From Vacuolonema iberomarrocanum LEGE 07170 (GTDB lineage: Bacteria; Cyanobacteriota; Cyanobacteriia; Elainellales; Elainellaceae), in NCBI GenBank assembly GCA_015207365.1, contig JADEXA010000019.1, positions 1-64,000 on the forward strand: a stretch of 64,000 nucleotides of DNA. Reading direction: 5' to 3'. This document shows, in pieces, positions 1 to 7,522 of the stretch. A program made the position numbers and the translations under genes. The notes below the pieces were generated by a model. It was given only the letters and a program-made list of their open reading frames with translations. It did no database searches and was not told the DNA's origin. Every line of letters starts with the position of its first letter. Within the stretch, counting starts at the first letter, position 1.

Positions 1-568
1 GCTCGGCTTGGAACACAAACATGAAGTTGAAGGTACCGGAGATACCCAAAGGCATCCCGTCAGAGAAGGAACCTTGACCGATGGGGTAGATCAAGAAAAC
101 TGCAGTCGCTGCTGCAACAGGTGCAGAATAAGCAACACAGATCCAAGGACGCATGCCCAAGCGGTAGGAGAGTTCCCACTCACGACCCATGTAGCAGAAG
201 ACGCCAATCAGGAAGTGGAAGACAACGAGCTGGTAAGGGCCACCGTTGTACAGCCACTCATCCAAGGAAGCCGCTTCCCAGATGGGGTAGAAGTGAAGAC
301 CGATTGCGTTAGAGGAAGGAACAACCGCACCAGAGATGATGTTGTTGCCGTACATCAAGGAACCTGCAACAGGCTCGCGGATACCATCGATGTCGACGGG
401 AGGCGCAGCCACGAAGGCGATGATGTAGCAGATGGTTGCAGTTAGCAGGGTAGGAATCATCAGAACGCCGAACCAGCCAATGTAGAGGCGGTTGTCGGTG
501 CTGGTGATCCACTGGCAGAACTGCTCCCACAGGTTGGCGCTTTCACGCCGCTGTAAAGTAGTTGTCAT
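1..568 (-). CDS. psbA: Photosystem II D1 protein, 5' part (runs off the left edge)
   Basis: The reverse strand from an ATG at 568 reads as the N-terminal 189 residues of D1, the reaction-centre protein of photosystem II that binds the secondary quinone and much of the Mn cluster. It opens [18 protein letters not shown] and continues through the first three membrane segments and the [15 protein letters not shown] stretch. Residue 130, counted from the start, is Glu. Glu at this position is the form linked to high-light D1 isoforms, where Gln marks the standard-light form. The far-red form of D1 is a separate paralogue and nothing here suggests this copy is one. The gene continues beyond base 1, so the C-terminal half, including the Mn ligands, cannot be judged. 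A good -35/-10 pair lies just upstream. Confidence 0.98.
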   Translation of the reverse strand, partial: MTTTLQRRESANLWEQFCQWITSTDNRLYIGWFGVLMIPTLLTATICYIIAFVAAPPVDIDGIREPVAGSLMYGNNIISGAVVPSSNAIGLHFYPIWEAASLDEWLYNGGPYQLVVFHFLIGVFCYMGREWELSYRLGMRPWICVAYSAPVAAATAVFLIYPIGQGSFSDGMPLGISGTFNFMFVFQAE

Positions 569-630
569 ATGTTCAATGAGTGCTATGTATGTGAATCAAT
601 CGAACGGTAAAGTTTCCGTTCTGTACATAT

Positions 631-659
631 ACATTAGGGAAAAGGTTGCGACTTGTAAA
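631..659 (-). promoter_or_regulatory. psbA promoter
   Basis: On the reverse strand TTTACA (654-659) is followed after exactly 17 bases by TAATGT (631-636), a sigma70-type pair placed about 65 bases before the psbA start codon. This matches the usual architecture of cyanobacterial psbA promoters. No strong Shine-Dalgarno sequence precedes the ATG, which is common for psbA. Confidence 0.6.
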
Positions 660-913
660 GGGAATTTTCGTTTTTGTTAAGAATCTCCGTCGAAAGATGC
701 CAAAAATCTCAGCGATCGCCGGATTTAATCCAGAACTTGGGCAAGCCTTCAGAAGTTCGTGTGGCCTAATTCTTCCCACCAAGCCTTAAAAAAACAGATC
801 CCTGCATTCTCAAATCTCATAAACCCACAGCCTGAGTTTAAGCCGCTAAGAAACCAAGGATAAAAATGAGTTCTTACTTCTATATGAATAACGAAAGGTA
901 ACAGATTTTTGGG

Positions 914-1000
914 TTTTCAGAATCCAAGGATGATTTTTTCCGAGAAGGGGCGTGGTATGCCCCTTCTCGGAAAAAATCATCCCCTCAATCAGCAATGCCG
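914..1000. repeat. Palindromic repeat family A, copy 1
   Basis: A perfect 24-bp inverted repeat (928-951 and 959-982) closes on the 7-base loop GTGGTAT. It is flanked on the left by CAGAATCCAAGG and on the right by CCTCAATCAGCAATGCC. The same two flanks occur at 1501-1590 (inverted) and 36610-36692. The element lies between psbA and the HIT gene and could also act as a terminator-like structure. The rest of the psbA-HIT gap holds no recognisable gene. Confidence 0.8.
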
Positions 1001-1058
1001 ACTGATGAGTAGGCTGACCAGATGCTCAGGGGAAATCTAAAAAGCCCACCCACAACCA

Positions 1059-1406
1059 TCAGCCAGGAGGCCAGCTCATCGACCGTCCACCCAGTAAGTG
1101 TAGATGCAAGTGAAAGACGGTCTGTCCTGCGCCCTCTCCGTTATTAATGACAACGCGATAGTCGCTCAGATCCAACTGGTCAGCTATGCGCTTCACCGTC
1201 ATCATTAGATGTCCCAGTACACGATGATCGTCGGGAATTGCCTCTGCCAGCTTCGGAATGGGCTTCTTGGGAACGACAAGAACATGAACGGGGGCCTGGG
1301 GGCTGATGTCGCGAAACGCGATCGCCAGTTCATCTTCATAAACAATGTCGGCAGGAATCTCGCGCTGGATGATTTTGGTGAATAGCGTCACATTTGGGTC
1401 GCTCAT
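1059..1406 (-). CDS. HIT-family (HINT-type) nucleotide-binding hydrolase
   Basis: This 115-residue protein has the histidine triad FHLHLHLLGG near its C terminus and ends in the family signature GGRSMSWPPG. It is close to the full length of bacterial HINT proteins, which hydrolyse purine nucleoside phosphoramidates. The N-terminal half carries the conserved IIQREIPADIVYEDE strand. I chose the ATG at 1406 (MSDPNVTLFTKI), which matches the usual family start; a GTG at 1421 would add five residues. It is a soluble housekeeping enzyme, monocistronic here, with palindromic repeats on both sides. Confidence 0.93.
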   Translation of the reverse strand: MSDPNVTLFTKIIQREIPADIVYEDELAIAFRDISPQAPVHVLVVPKKPIPKLAEAIPDDHRVLGHLMMTVKRIADQLDLSDYRVVINNGEGAGQTVFHLHLHLLGGRSMSWPPG

Positions 1407-1500
1407 AGGTGCAAATCCCACTTTCTAGCGGACATTAAAATCCTAAAGCGTCTCTCCCTTCTGCGATCGCCAACTTCTATCAACCTCGCCATCTATTTGC

Positions 1501-1590
1501 GGCGTTGCTGATTGAGGGAATAATTTTTTCCGAGAAAGGTCATGGTATGCCTCTTCTCAGAAAAAATCATCCTGGACTTCTGCAATCCCT
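1501..1590. repeat. Palindromic repeat family A, copy 2 (inverted)
   Basis: The flank GGCGTTGCTGATTGAGG, a stem starting near ATTTTTTCCGAGAA, the loop region CATGGTATGC and a flank near CTTCTGCAATCC repeat the 914-1000 element. The flanks are in reverse orientation while the asymmetric loop keeps the same orientation. The stem has a few mismatches. A short reading frame on the plus strand crosses this repeat and is not a credible gene. Confidence 0.7.
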
Positions 1591-1675
1591 CATTTGCTAA
1601 TCCAGGTAACAGACTTTGCGCTTACAAAGAACTGGACATGCTGAGAAAAATGAATAGGAGCAAGGTCAGAAAAGG

Positions 1676-2068
1676 CTATGCCGACTTGGGCCTAGCTGTA
1701 TCTTGCGCCAACTGCTTCAACTGCTCACTCCGCTGCAAATGACGGCGACAAAGCTGTCTGAGACAGGCTACTGTGCCTTGCGGATCGACGGGGAATTCTT
1801 CTGCCAGTAGCTTTAGGCTTTCTGCATAACGAGATGCCTGGAGGATTAACCGGGTCAATGCTTTCGAGGACGAATCTAGGGGAGCGCTAAATCGGCTGGG
1901 TTTGTCGAGAGCACTTGCTTGGAGGCGATCGAGCGCCTGTTGTGCTTGCCCAATTTGATGCACTTGCCGATGGATGGATTCTCGACTTGCAGGGAGCTTC
2001 AGCACAATCTTTGCCTGAATCAGCTGCAGTTCTGCCACAGAATCACTAAAGTGTTGTCGCTTGCGCAT
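1676..2068 (-). CDS. Hypothetical protein, helical
   Basis: A 130-residue reading frame starting MRKRQHFSDSVAELQ. I do not recognise a family. The sequence is rich in Leu, Gln, Arg and Ala with long helical stretches (RQVHQIGQAQQALDRLQ; LRQLCRRHLQRSEQLKQL), so it is probably an all-alpha soluble protein. There is no signal peptide or membrane segment. Codon use, including GCGATCGC within the frame, resembles neighbouring genes. It stands alone, with a palindromic repeat downstream and a 580-base gap upstream. A real but uncharacterised gene is likely. Confidence 0.6.
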   Translation of the reverse strand: MRKRQHFSDSVAELQLIQAKIVLKLPASRESIHRQVHQIGQAQQALDRLQASALDKPSRFSAPLDSSSKALTRLILQASRYAESLKLLAEEFPVDPQGTVACLRQLCRRHLQRSEQLKQLAQDTARPKSA

Positions 2069-2149
2069 AATTCAAAAGCTTTCGCCTAAAACTTGGGACA
2101 CTAGCAAAGAAACTGGCCTGAAAGCAGAAAGATGACGGGATTAGAGCAA

Positions 2150-2420
2150 TCAATGGCGGGATTGGCGTAGGTAACACGCTCTAGCAGCGGCCTTTGTAAG
2201 TGCACCCGCCAACCCAGTTGGCCTTCCCACAGCAGTTTGGCCTTTCCACATATAAGGGCATCCAGGAAAGGCGAGTACTAGGCGCGACCAGCCGCCTACG
2301 GATTCCCATTGGCATGGGAATGAACCAATCTTGTTATGGCTGCGGCTGTATCCCAGGTTAGAGTTCTTCCATTTCCTGACAGCCTTTGTCGCACGGACTC
2401 TCTATGGGCAAGCTTGAAAT
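2150..2420. other. GC-rich structured intergenic stretch, possible RNA
   Basis: The 578-base gap between the hypothetical gene and the HAD phosphatase contains an island with several local hairpins: GCCTTTCC/GGAAAGGC (2240-2247 with 2265-2272) and ATTCCCAT/ATGGGAAT (2302-2309 with 2314-2321). It also holds a near-perfect direct repeat TTGGCCTTCCCACA/TTGGCCTTTCCACA (2218-2231, 2237-2250). A TATAGT-like box on the reverse strand lies just to the right. I cannot assign it to a known RNA, and it contains no open frame of interest. Confidence 0.25.
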
Positions 2421-2646
2421 TGTTCAGTTTTCTTTACTATAGATGAGGAAATAAGTATTTCTACTGAAAACATAATTTCCATAGCAAAATTTTACAGACG
2501 GTTTATTGACCCATCTTTACCGCACTGGACGGATTGCTTTCAGAACACCATTCAACATGAAAAAACCAATGCTCTGATACATCATCAAAGCGACTTGACA
2601 ACCAGGAAAATGGGGTCGTTCATCCAATCCTCCAAACCGTTGCGGG

Positions 2647-3375
2647 CTAAGACAACAGCAGTTGTTCAATTAACTCCGTAACACCCGCCCCTCGTTCAGC
2701 TTGGGTCACCGCACTGACTTGGGTTTTGACTTCGGGAAGCGCGTTGGCAACGGCAACGGAATACCCACAGCACTGCAAGAAGGGCAGGTCATTTTCAGCA
2801 TCCCCGACACCGACAAAGGCATCTAGAGGCGTTGCTAGCTCCCGTGCAACGGCCTTAATCCCAGCCGCTTTGTCTACGCCAATCGGCAAAAGCATCACCG
2901 CCCCTTTGTTGAGGATGATTTGTATATCCAGTCCCAATTCTTCGATGAGCGCTTTGGCCTCGATGCTGTGGGGTTCCCAAGTAGAGACAATGATCCGTCC
3001 GTGGCTGACCAGGGAGTATTGCGTTTGCACCTGCTGCATTTCATCAGACACCGCTGTCTGCTCCCGCTGTGCCGCTGCATGAACGCGCTCCCGTAGTTGC
3101 TGGATAAACGATTCGGAGGGGCGATCGCCCAATAGCTTTTCTCTTTGCGTAGCAGGCTCGTAGAGCATCGCGCCATTTTCTGCCACCACCCAGTTGAACA
3201 GCGGTAGACACGAACAGATCTGGAACAAATCCTCAAATTTGCGTCCGGTAATGAGAACGAGCTGCCGACCAGCCTGACGCCAACGCTCCAATGCGTGGAG
3301 CGTACTGTCATCGACCGCTCCATCTTTGGCCAGCGTTCCATCATAATCCGATGCAAGCACGGTGTAGTAAGTCAT
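2647..3375 (-). CDS. HAD-superfamily (Cof/IIB-type) phosphatase
   Basis: A 242-residue HAD hydrolase. Motif I is DYDGT at residues 10-14, with the nucleophile Asp10 and acid/base Asp12. Motif II lies in LVLITGRK, the lysine motif in the GVDKAAGIKAVA region, and motif IV is GVGDAENDLPF. The C2B-type cap and overall size fit the Cof-like IIB subfamily, whose members dephosphorylate sugar phosphates and similar small metabolites; the substrate cannot be read from the sequence. It is transcribed away from the rhodanese gene, with a family B palindrome in the divergent gap. Confidence 0.88.
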   Translation of the reverse strand: MTYYTVLASDYDGTLAKDGAVDDSTLHALERWRQAGRQLVLITGRKFEDLFQICSCLPLFNWVVAENGAMLYEPATQREKLLGDRPSESFIQQLRERVHAAAQREQTAVSDEMQQVQTQYSLVSHGRIIVSTWEPHSIEAKALIEELGLDIQIILNKGAVMLLPIGVDKAAGIKAVARELATPLDAFVGVGDAENDLPFLQCCGYSVAVANALPEVKTQVSAVTQAERGAGVTELIEQLLLS

Positions 3376-3411
3376 TGACTAGGTTTCTCCTTCATCTCGT
3401 GTCGTTATAGG

Positions 3412-3508
3412 GACTGGACTTACGCATTTTGTTGATTTTGTGGCCGCGACGCGGCCACAAAATCAACGAATTTACTCAGGATGACGCAAGTTTTGCGTAA
3501 GTCCTGAG
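3412..3508. repeat. Palindromic repeat family B, copy 1
   Basis: The flank GGACTTACGCATTTT leads into a perfect 17-bp stem (3431-3447 with 3451-3467) capped by GAC. A second hairpin follows, built from CTCAGGATGACGCAA and TTGCGTAAGTCCTGAG. The same flank with a different stem occurs at 33383-33475 and 50334-50428. It lies in the divergent gap between the HAD and rhodanese genes; the rest of that gap shows no gene. Confidence 0.8.
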
Positions 3509-3715
3509 GCAAATCCTTCATCACTGTACCGGTCGGGTGGGGCGATCGCCCTCAAGCTCATCTTTCAAGCTCGTACATAGCCTGTTCGAATAAATTTCCA
3601 CGTCCATGTCAACAAAACCATCAAAATATTTACACTCCTTTACATTTCAGAAAACTTTCATTAACATCATCAATAGTTTCCTTTTGTGAATCTCTATTGA
3701 CTTGGAGCTAATCTC

Positions 3716-4084
3716 ATGGCCCTTCTCTCCGGACTTGTTCCCGTTCCTCCTGAAATCACACCAGAATCCAGTGTTTTCGACCTGAAGCAACGTCTCGACT
3801 GGGGCGAACCAGCCCTGACAATCGTAGATGTGCGCGATCGCGAAGCCTTCAACTACAGCCGTATCACAGGTGCCATTTCCATTCCTTTGGAACAGTTGGC
3901 AGCCAGTGCTCCCACTAGCTTTGAGAGCGATCGTGACATCTATGTGTATGGCGCGAACGATGACGAGACCGCGTCTGCCTTTAACTTGCTCAAAGAGATG
4001 GGCTTCCAAAATGTTGCGAAGCTGATCGGTGGCATGGAAGCCTGGCAAGCAGCGGGCTATCCATTAGAGAAAGTAGTGGTATAG
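3716..4084 (+). CDS. Rhodanese-like domain protein lacking the catalytic cysteine
   Basis: A single 122-residue rhodanese domain. The family landmarks are present: IVDVRDREAFNYSRITGAISIP, then IYVYG, then the C-terminal AKLIGGMEAWQAAGYPLE. The active-site loop reads YGANDDETAS, so Gly79 stands where the persulfide-forming Cys would be. The protein is therefore unlikely to have sulfurtransferase activity and more likely binds or senses. Acidic residues replace the usual positively charged loop. It is followed by a strong Rho-independent terminator and is probably monocistronic. Confidence 0.9.
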   Translation: MALLSGLVPVPPEITPESSVFDLKQRLDWGEPALTIVDVRDREAFNYSRITGAISIPLEQLAASAPTSFESDRDIYVYGANDDETASAFNLLKEMGFQNVAKLIGGMEAWQAAGYPLEKVVV

Positions 4085-4193
4085 TCTGCGATCGCATCAC
4101 AATCCATGTAGACACTCCTCTCTCCCCTGAGTGTAAACAGCGGATTGCGCCTGGTTGACCGCACGAGACTCGATCGAATAGACATGGAACTCC

Positions 4194-4224
4194 AAAGCTC
4201 CTCAGGCAACTGAGGAGCTTTTTT
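4194..4224 (+). terminator. Rho-independent terminator of the rhodanese gene
   Basis: A perfect 12-bp stem (4194-4205 with 4210-4221) has the tetraloop GCAA and a run of T residues. It lies about 110 bases past the rhodanese stop codon. Confidence 0.9.
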
Positions 4225-4248
4225 ATTCAAGCCTGACGCAAAACCTCA

Positions 4249-4305
4249 TATCAAATCTGGTCAAAGAACCCAAATGATATTTGGGTTCTTTGACCAGATT
4301 TGATA
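4249..4305. repeat. Perfect 27-bp hairpin between convergent genes
   Basis: An uninterrupted 27-bp inverted repeat (4249-4275 with 4279-4305) closes on the three-base loop GAT. It sits between the terminator of the rhodanese gene and the 3' end of the oppositely oriented transporter gene. It could terminate transcription arriving from the right; the T-tract expected of a classic terminator is not obvious. The stem is AT-rich, unlike the GC-capped hairpins elsewhere in the window. Confidence 0.8.
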
Positions 4306-4315
4306 CTACCCATGG

Positions 4316-6541
4316 TTATTCCACAGGCCGAGGATCATCAGAAAAAACTTTGGCATAAGAGAATCCTGGAGCCGCTAATACCAGCAGCGTTGTCGGTAGC
4401 CCCTTCGTCCACTGCTGCAAATTGGCATAGTATTCCACAAAGTTTTCATGGGGTGTCGCCACACCCAGGAAGATCAGATCTGCATCCTCAGAGGATTCGT
4501 GCAAGATTTCGCTGAACAACCTCCCGTTGGCAACAAAAACCTGGGGTACGGCAAACAGTCGGAGGGTTTGAATGACATGGTTGAGATTGGCTCTGGCAGG
4601 TTCGGCAGCAGAGTCATCAGGAACAACCAAATTCACAAAAATCTCAGTATGCCGCCAGCGCGAATCCGATTGCAATAAATCTGCTAGAAGTAGCATCAGT
4701 CCTCCGTTTTCATACAACCCGCCCCACCACACATCAATGCGCTGGCGGCGAGAGAATCCACGGTCGGGATTGTCGCGCAGGATGATGATGTTGCGTTTGC
4801 CTTCATGGAGGGTAGCGATCATCTCACAGTAACGCTCGCGCCGCTCTGGGTCTTCGCTATCCCCCAACAGAATCGTATTGGGTACAAGTGGGCCGATACC
4901 ATAGATTTCTGCCAGTCGCATCGCCCCTTCAAACGGATCAGGTGCGGTCAGGGTGCGGACGAGCGCTTGGATACCTCGCCGTTCCAAATATTCGTAGATG
5001 CGTTGCTCCATCTCCTCTTGCTGGGAAATGCTGCGCGATCCGCCGGGGAGGACAGTGGCGAGCGTAACAAAGCCACGGTTGTGAACCAAGGCATTGGCCA
5101 GCTCGACTAGCAACCAGCGACGACTGGGGGCACCGGAAAGAACCAGTAGGTGAGGACGCCAGTTGCGGGCATCATCTTCCCGACCGACTTGAAAGAGACC
5201 CGCCCGCAAAACTTCCATCCAAATGCCTCGGCGGACATCGCCCCAGTTGGCTTGCAATTCTCGTCGTTCTAGCCAGAGGTAAATACTCAATACAACCAGG
5301 GCCGCAATAACGGTCGCGATCGCATTGATCAAAAACATCACCGCCAAACAGCCGATCGCCCCTAAGAGCGAGAGCGACCAATGAACCCGAAAGGTGGGAC
5401 GGAAAGACGAACTCTGAAGAAAACCCTCGATTCCAGCCGAAACGTTCAACACCAAGTAGGTGGTGAGGAAAAACATGGTGAGGACAGGAGCAATCAGGTT
5501 AAGGTCGCCAATGCAAACCGTGGCGATCGCAATCCCCAGGGTCACGGCGGTACCAATCCGAGGCTCGTCCTTGTCGCGAGTCCCCTGACCCAGAAATCGA
5601 AGGGAGCGTGGCAACACCCCGTCTCGAGCCAACGCTTGCAGCACCCGGGGCGCACCCAGAATACTCCCCAGGGCACTAGAGAGGGTAGCGCCCCAAACCC
5701 CCAACAGAATGGCTGGCCCCCAAAACGACAGTTCTTGCATCACCAGGGGATTGCCGATTAGCGTGGCAGAATCAGCCCGCATCGCCAAAAAAATCGGCAA
5801 CACCATATAAATCACGTAGCTGGTGCCAATCGCTGCCAGTGTTCCCGCCGGAATCGAGCGGCTCGGATCGCGCAGATCTCCCGACATGTTGACCCCGGCC
5901 ATAATGCCCGTAACAGCCGGGAAAAAGACCGCAAACACGGTCCAGAACGACTCTGTCACCTGATCTTGTGCGCCCCACATATCCACCTGGGTGGCCTCAA
6001 TGGGGCTGCCAAATGCAAATGAAATGAGCGAGAGGGCGATCGCCGCCAGAATAATGTATTGCGCCCGCACGGCCAGTTCGGCTGAAGTATAGGCCAAAAC
6101 AGCAACCAATACAGTTGTGATCAGCGCCACGTAAAGTTGATTGAGGCTTGGGAAGGTTTCGATAATACTTTCGGCAAACCCCAGGGTGTAGAGGGCAACG
6201 GATAGCGCCTGAGCGAAGTAGAGAGAAATACCTACGGCACCTCCCGTTTCGATACCCAGAGAGCGGCTGATCATATAGTAGGCACCCCCGGTGCGGACCA
6301 CTCGGTCGGTGGCGATCGCACTGACCGACAGCGCCGTCAGGAACGTAATACCCGTCGACAGCGTCACAATCAACAGCGTGCCGATAAGCCCGACATTCCC
6401 GACGACCCAGCCAAATCGGAGGTACATGATCACCCCGAGAATGGTCAGCAGAGAGGGGGTGTAAACGCCACCAAACGTTCCTAGACCAGTGGTCGATGCC
6501 GAGCTCACCGTCTCCTCAGAGGGACGAAAAAGTTGCTTCAT
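4316..6541 (-). CDS. SLC12-like cation-chloride cotransporter family protein (APC superfamily)
   Basis: This 741-residue protein has an N-terminal membrane half (about residues 25-430) of roughly a dozen segments. It opens with GTFGGVYTPSLLTILGVIMYLRFGW, the first transmembrane region typical of Na-K-Cl and K-Cl cotransporters. It also has RTGGAYYMISRSLG and the FFPAVTGIMAGVNMSGDLRDP segment seen in that family. The soluble C-terminal half (about 450-741) resembles the regulatory domain of SLC12 proteins. Family members move chloride together with Na or K across the cytoplasmic membrane; the ion preference here cannot be read. It is probably monocistronic, with an imperfect hairpin and a long leader upstream. 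Confidence 0.88.
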   Translation of the reverse strand: MKQLFRPSEETVSSASTTGLGTFGGVYTPSLLTILGVIMYLRFGWVVGNVGLIGTLLIVTLSTGITFLTALSVSAIATDRVVRTGGAYYMISRSLGIETGGAVGISLYFAQALSVALYTLGFAESIIETFPSLNQLYVALITTVLVAVLAYTSAELAVRAQYIILAAIALSLISFAFGSPIEATQVDMWGAQDQVTESFWTVFAVFFPAVTGIMAGVNMSGDLRDPSRSIPAGTLAAIGTSYVIYMVLPIFLAMRADSATLIGNPLVMQELSFWGPAILLGVWGATLSSALGSILGAPRVLQALARDGVLPRSLRFLGQGTRDKDEPRIGTAVTLGIAIATVCIGDLNLIAPVLTMFFLTTYLVLNVSAGIEGFLQSSSFRPTFRVHWSLSLLGAIGCLAVMFLINAIATVIAALVVLSIYLWLERRELQANWGDVRRGIWMEVLRAGLFQVGREDDARNWRPHLLVLSGAPSRRWLLVELANALVHNRGFVTLATVLPGGSRSISQQEEMEQRIYEYLERRGIQALVRTLTAPDPFEGAMRLAEIYGIGPLVPNTILLGDSEDPERRERYCEMIATLHEGKRNIIILRDNPDRGFSRRQRIDVWWGGLYENGGLMLLLADLLQSDSRWRHTEIFVNLVVPDDSAAEPARANLNHVIQTLRLFAVPQVFVANGRLFSEILHESSEDADLIFLGVATPHENFVEYYANLQQWTKGLPTTLLVLAAPGFSYAKVFSDDPRPVE

Positions 6542-6708
6542 GGGTGATAGAACATACGCCAGGGCTAAAGATACATGCCCAATCTATACGCACTGCATTG
6601 GGATGCGAAATACTTTAGGGATACTTTTGGCAAACTTTATCAGGTTCACCGTTAGGCCTTTAGAGTAGCGCGAATGGTGGCGTGCCATCGCTCTGCTTCC
6701 TATATGTA

Positions 6709-6741
6709 TTGAGTTGTGGCCGCGACGCAGTCACAACTCAA
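6709..6741. repeat. Imperfect 15-bp hairpin, GAC loop
   Basis: Arms 6709-6723 and 6727-6741 pair with two imperfect positions and are capped by GAC. The apex (GGCCGC-GAC-GC) is the same as in family B copy 1, but the outer sequence differs. It lies in the divergent gap between the transporter and the Uma2 gene, which otherwise shows no gene. Confidence 0.6.
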
Positions 6742-6865
6742 CACAACCCTTCTGAAGATTTGTAGAAATCTGCTTGAAAGAGGTTGCACATTAATATAGG
6801 AAGGAAGTTAGCGCCTCAATCAATCGGAGCAAGCTTGAACACCGCATAAGCCGAGGGCAAAACCG

Positions 6866-7522
6866 ATGGTTCAATCATCCGTTACATCCGAAATCCTCTA
6901 TCCTGATTCGGACGGCAAGCCAATGGCCGACAATACCATTCAATATCGCTGGATTGTGCGGTTGGTGTCTAACTTGAAGCAGCTTCTCAAGCATCAAGTG
7001 GCATTTGTCGCCGGTGATTTGCTTTGGTATCCGGTACAGGTTGAGGCTCCCCCTGCACCCGCTCAAGCTCCTGACGTGATGGTGGTTTTGGGGCGACCGG
7101 ATGGCGATCGAGGCAGTTACAAGCAGTGGGAAGAGGAAAATATCGCGCCTCAAGTCGCTTTCGAAATCCTCTCACCCAGCAATAGCGCCAGAGAGATGCT
7201 GGCCAAACAATCTTTTTACAAAGAACATGGCGTTTTAGAAATGTTCTTCTATGACCCAGAATCCCTTGACTTTTGGGGATTGGTTCGTAGCATCTCGGCT
7301 GAGGACTTTCTCCCGGTCACACAAATCAATTTTCCCTGGATTTCCCCCACTCTGGGTATTCGTTTTGCAATGGCTGAGGAGGGGTTGATTGTCTTTTATC
7401 CTGACGGTGAATTATTCCAAGATCCTGAGGCCGTCATCGATGAGCGCAATCAGATCAAGCGAGAGCGCGATCGCGCTCTTGCAAAGCTTCAGGAACCCGG
7501 AATGGATCCAGAACAGCTATAA
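6866..7522 (+). CDS. Uma2-family (DUF820) putative restriction-endonuclease-fold protein
   Basis: A 218-residue member of the Uma2/DUF820 family, greatly expanded in cyanobacteria and predicted to have a PD-(D/E)XK nuclease-like fold. The visible core is APDVMVVLGRPDGDRGSYKQW followed by APQVAFEILSPSNSAREM, which supplies the conserved Asp and Glu-Ile-Leu-Ser motif, then KQSFYKEHGVLEMFFYDPE. The C terminus ends in a charged helix (ERNQIKRERDRALAKLQ), common in the family. The cellular role of these proteins is not settled. Its 3' end overlaps the convergent helicase-like gene by six bases. Confidence 0.92.
   Translation: MVQSSVTSEILYPDSDGKPMADNTIQYRWIVRLVSNLKQLLKHQVAFVAGDLLWYPVQVEAPPAPAQAPDVMVVLGRPDGDRGSYKQWEEENIAPQVAFEILSPSNSAREMLAKQSFYKEHGVLEMFFYDPESLDFWGLVRSISAEDFLPVTQINFPWISPTLGIRFAMAEEGLIVFYPDGELFQDPEAVIDERNQIKRERDRALAKLQEPGMDPEQL

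Noticed and set aside
1542..1742. 66-codon frame on the plus strand
   Set aside because: It begins inside palindromic repeat family A copy 2 and overlaps the 3' end of the reverse-strand hypothetical gene; its product has no recognisable features.
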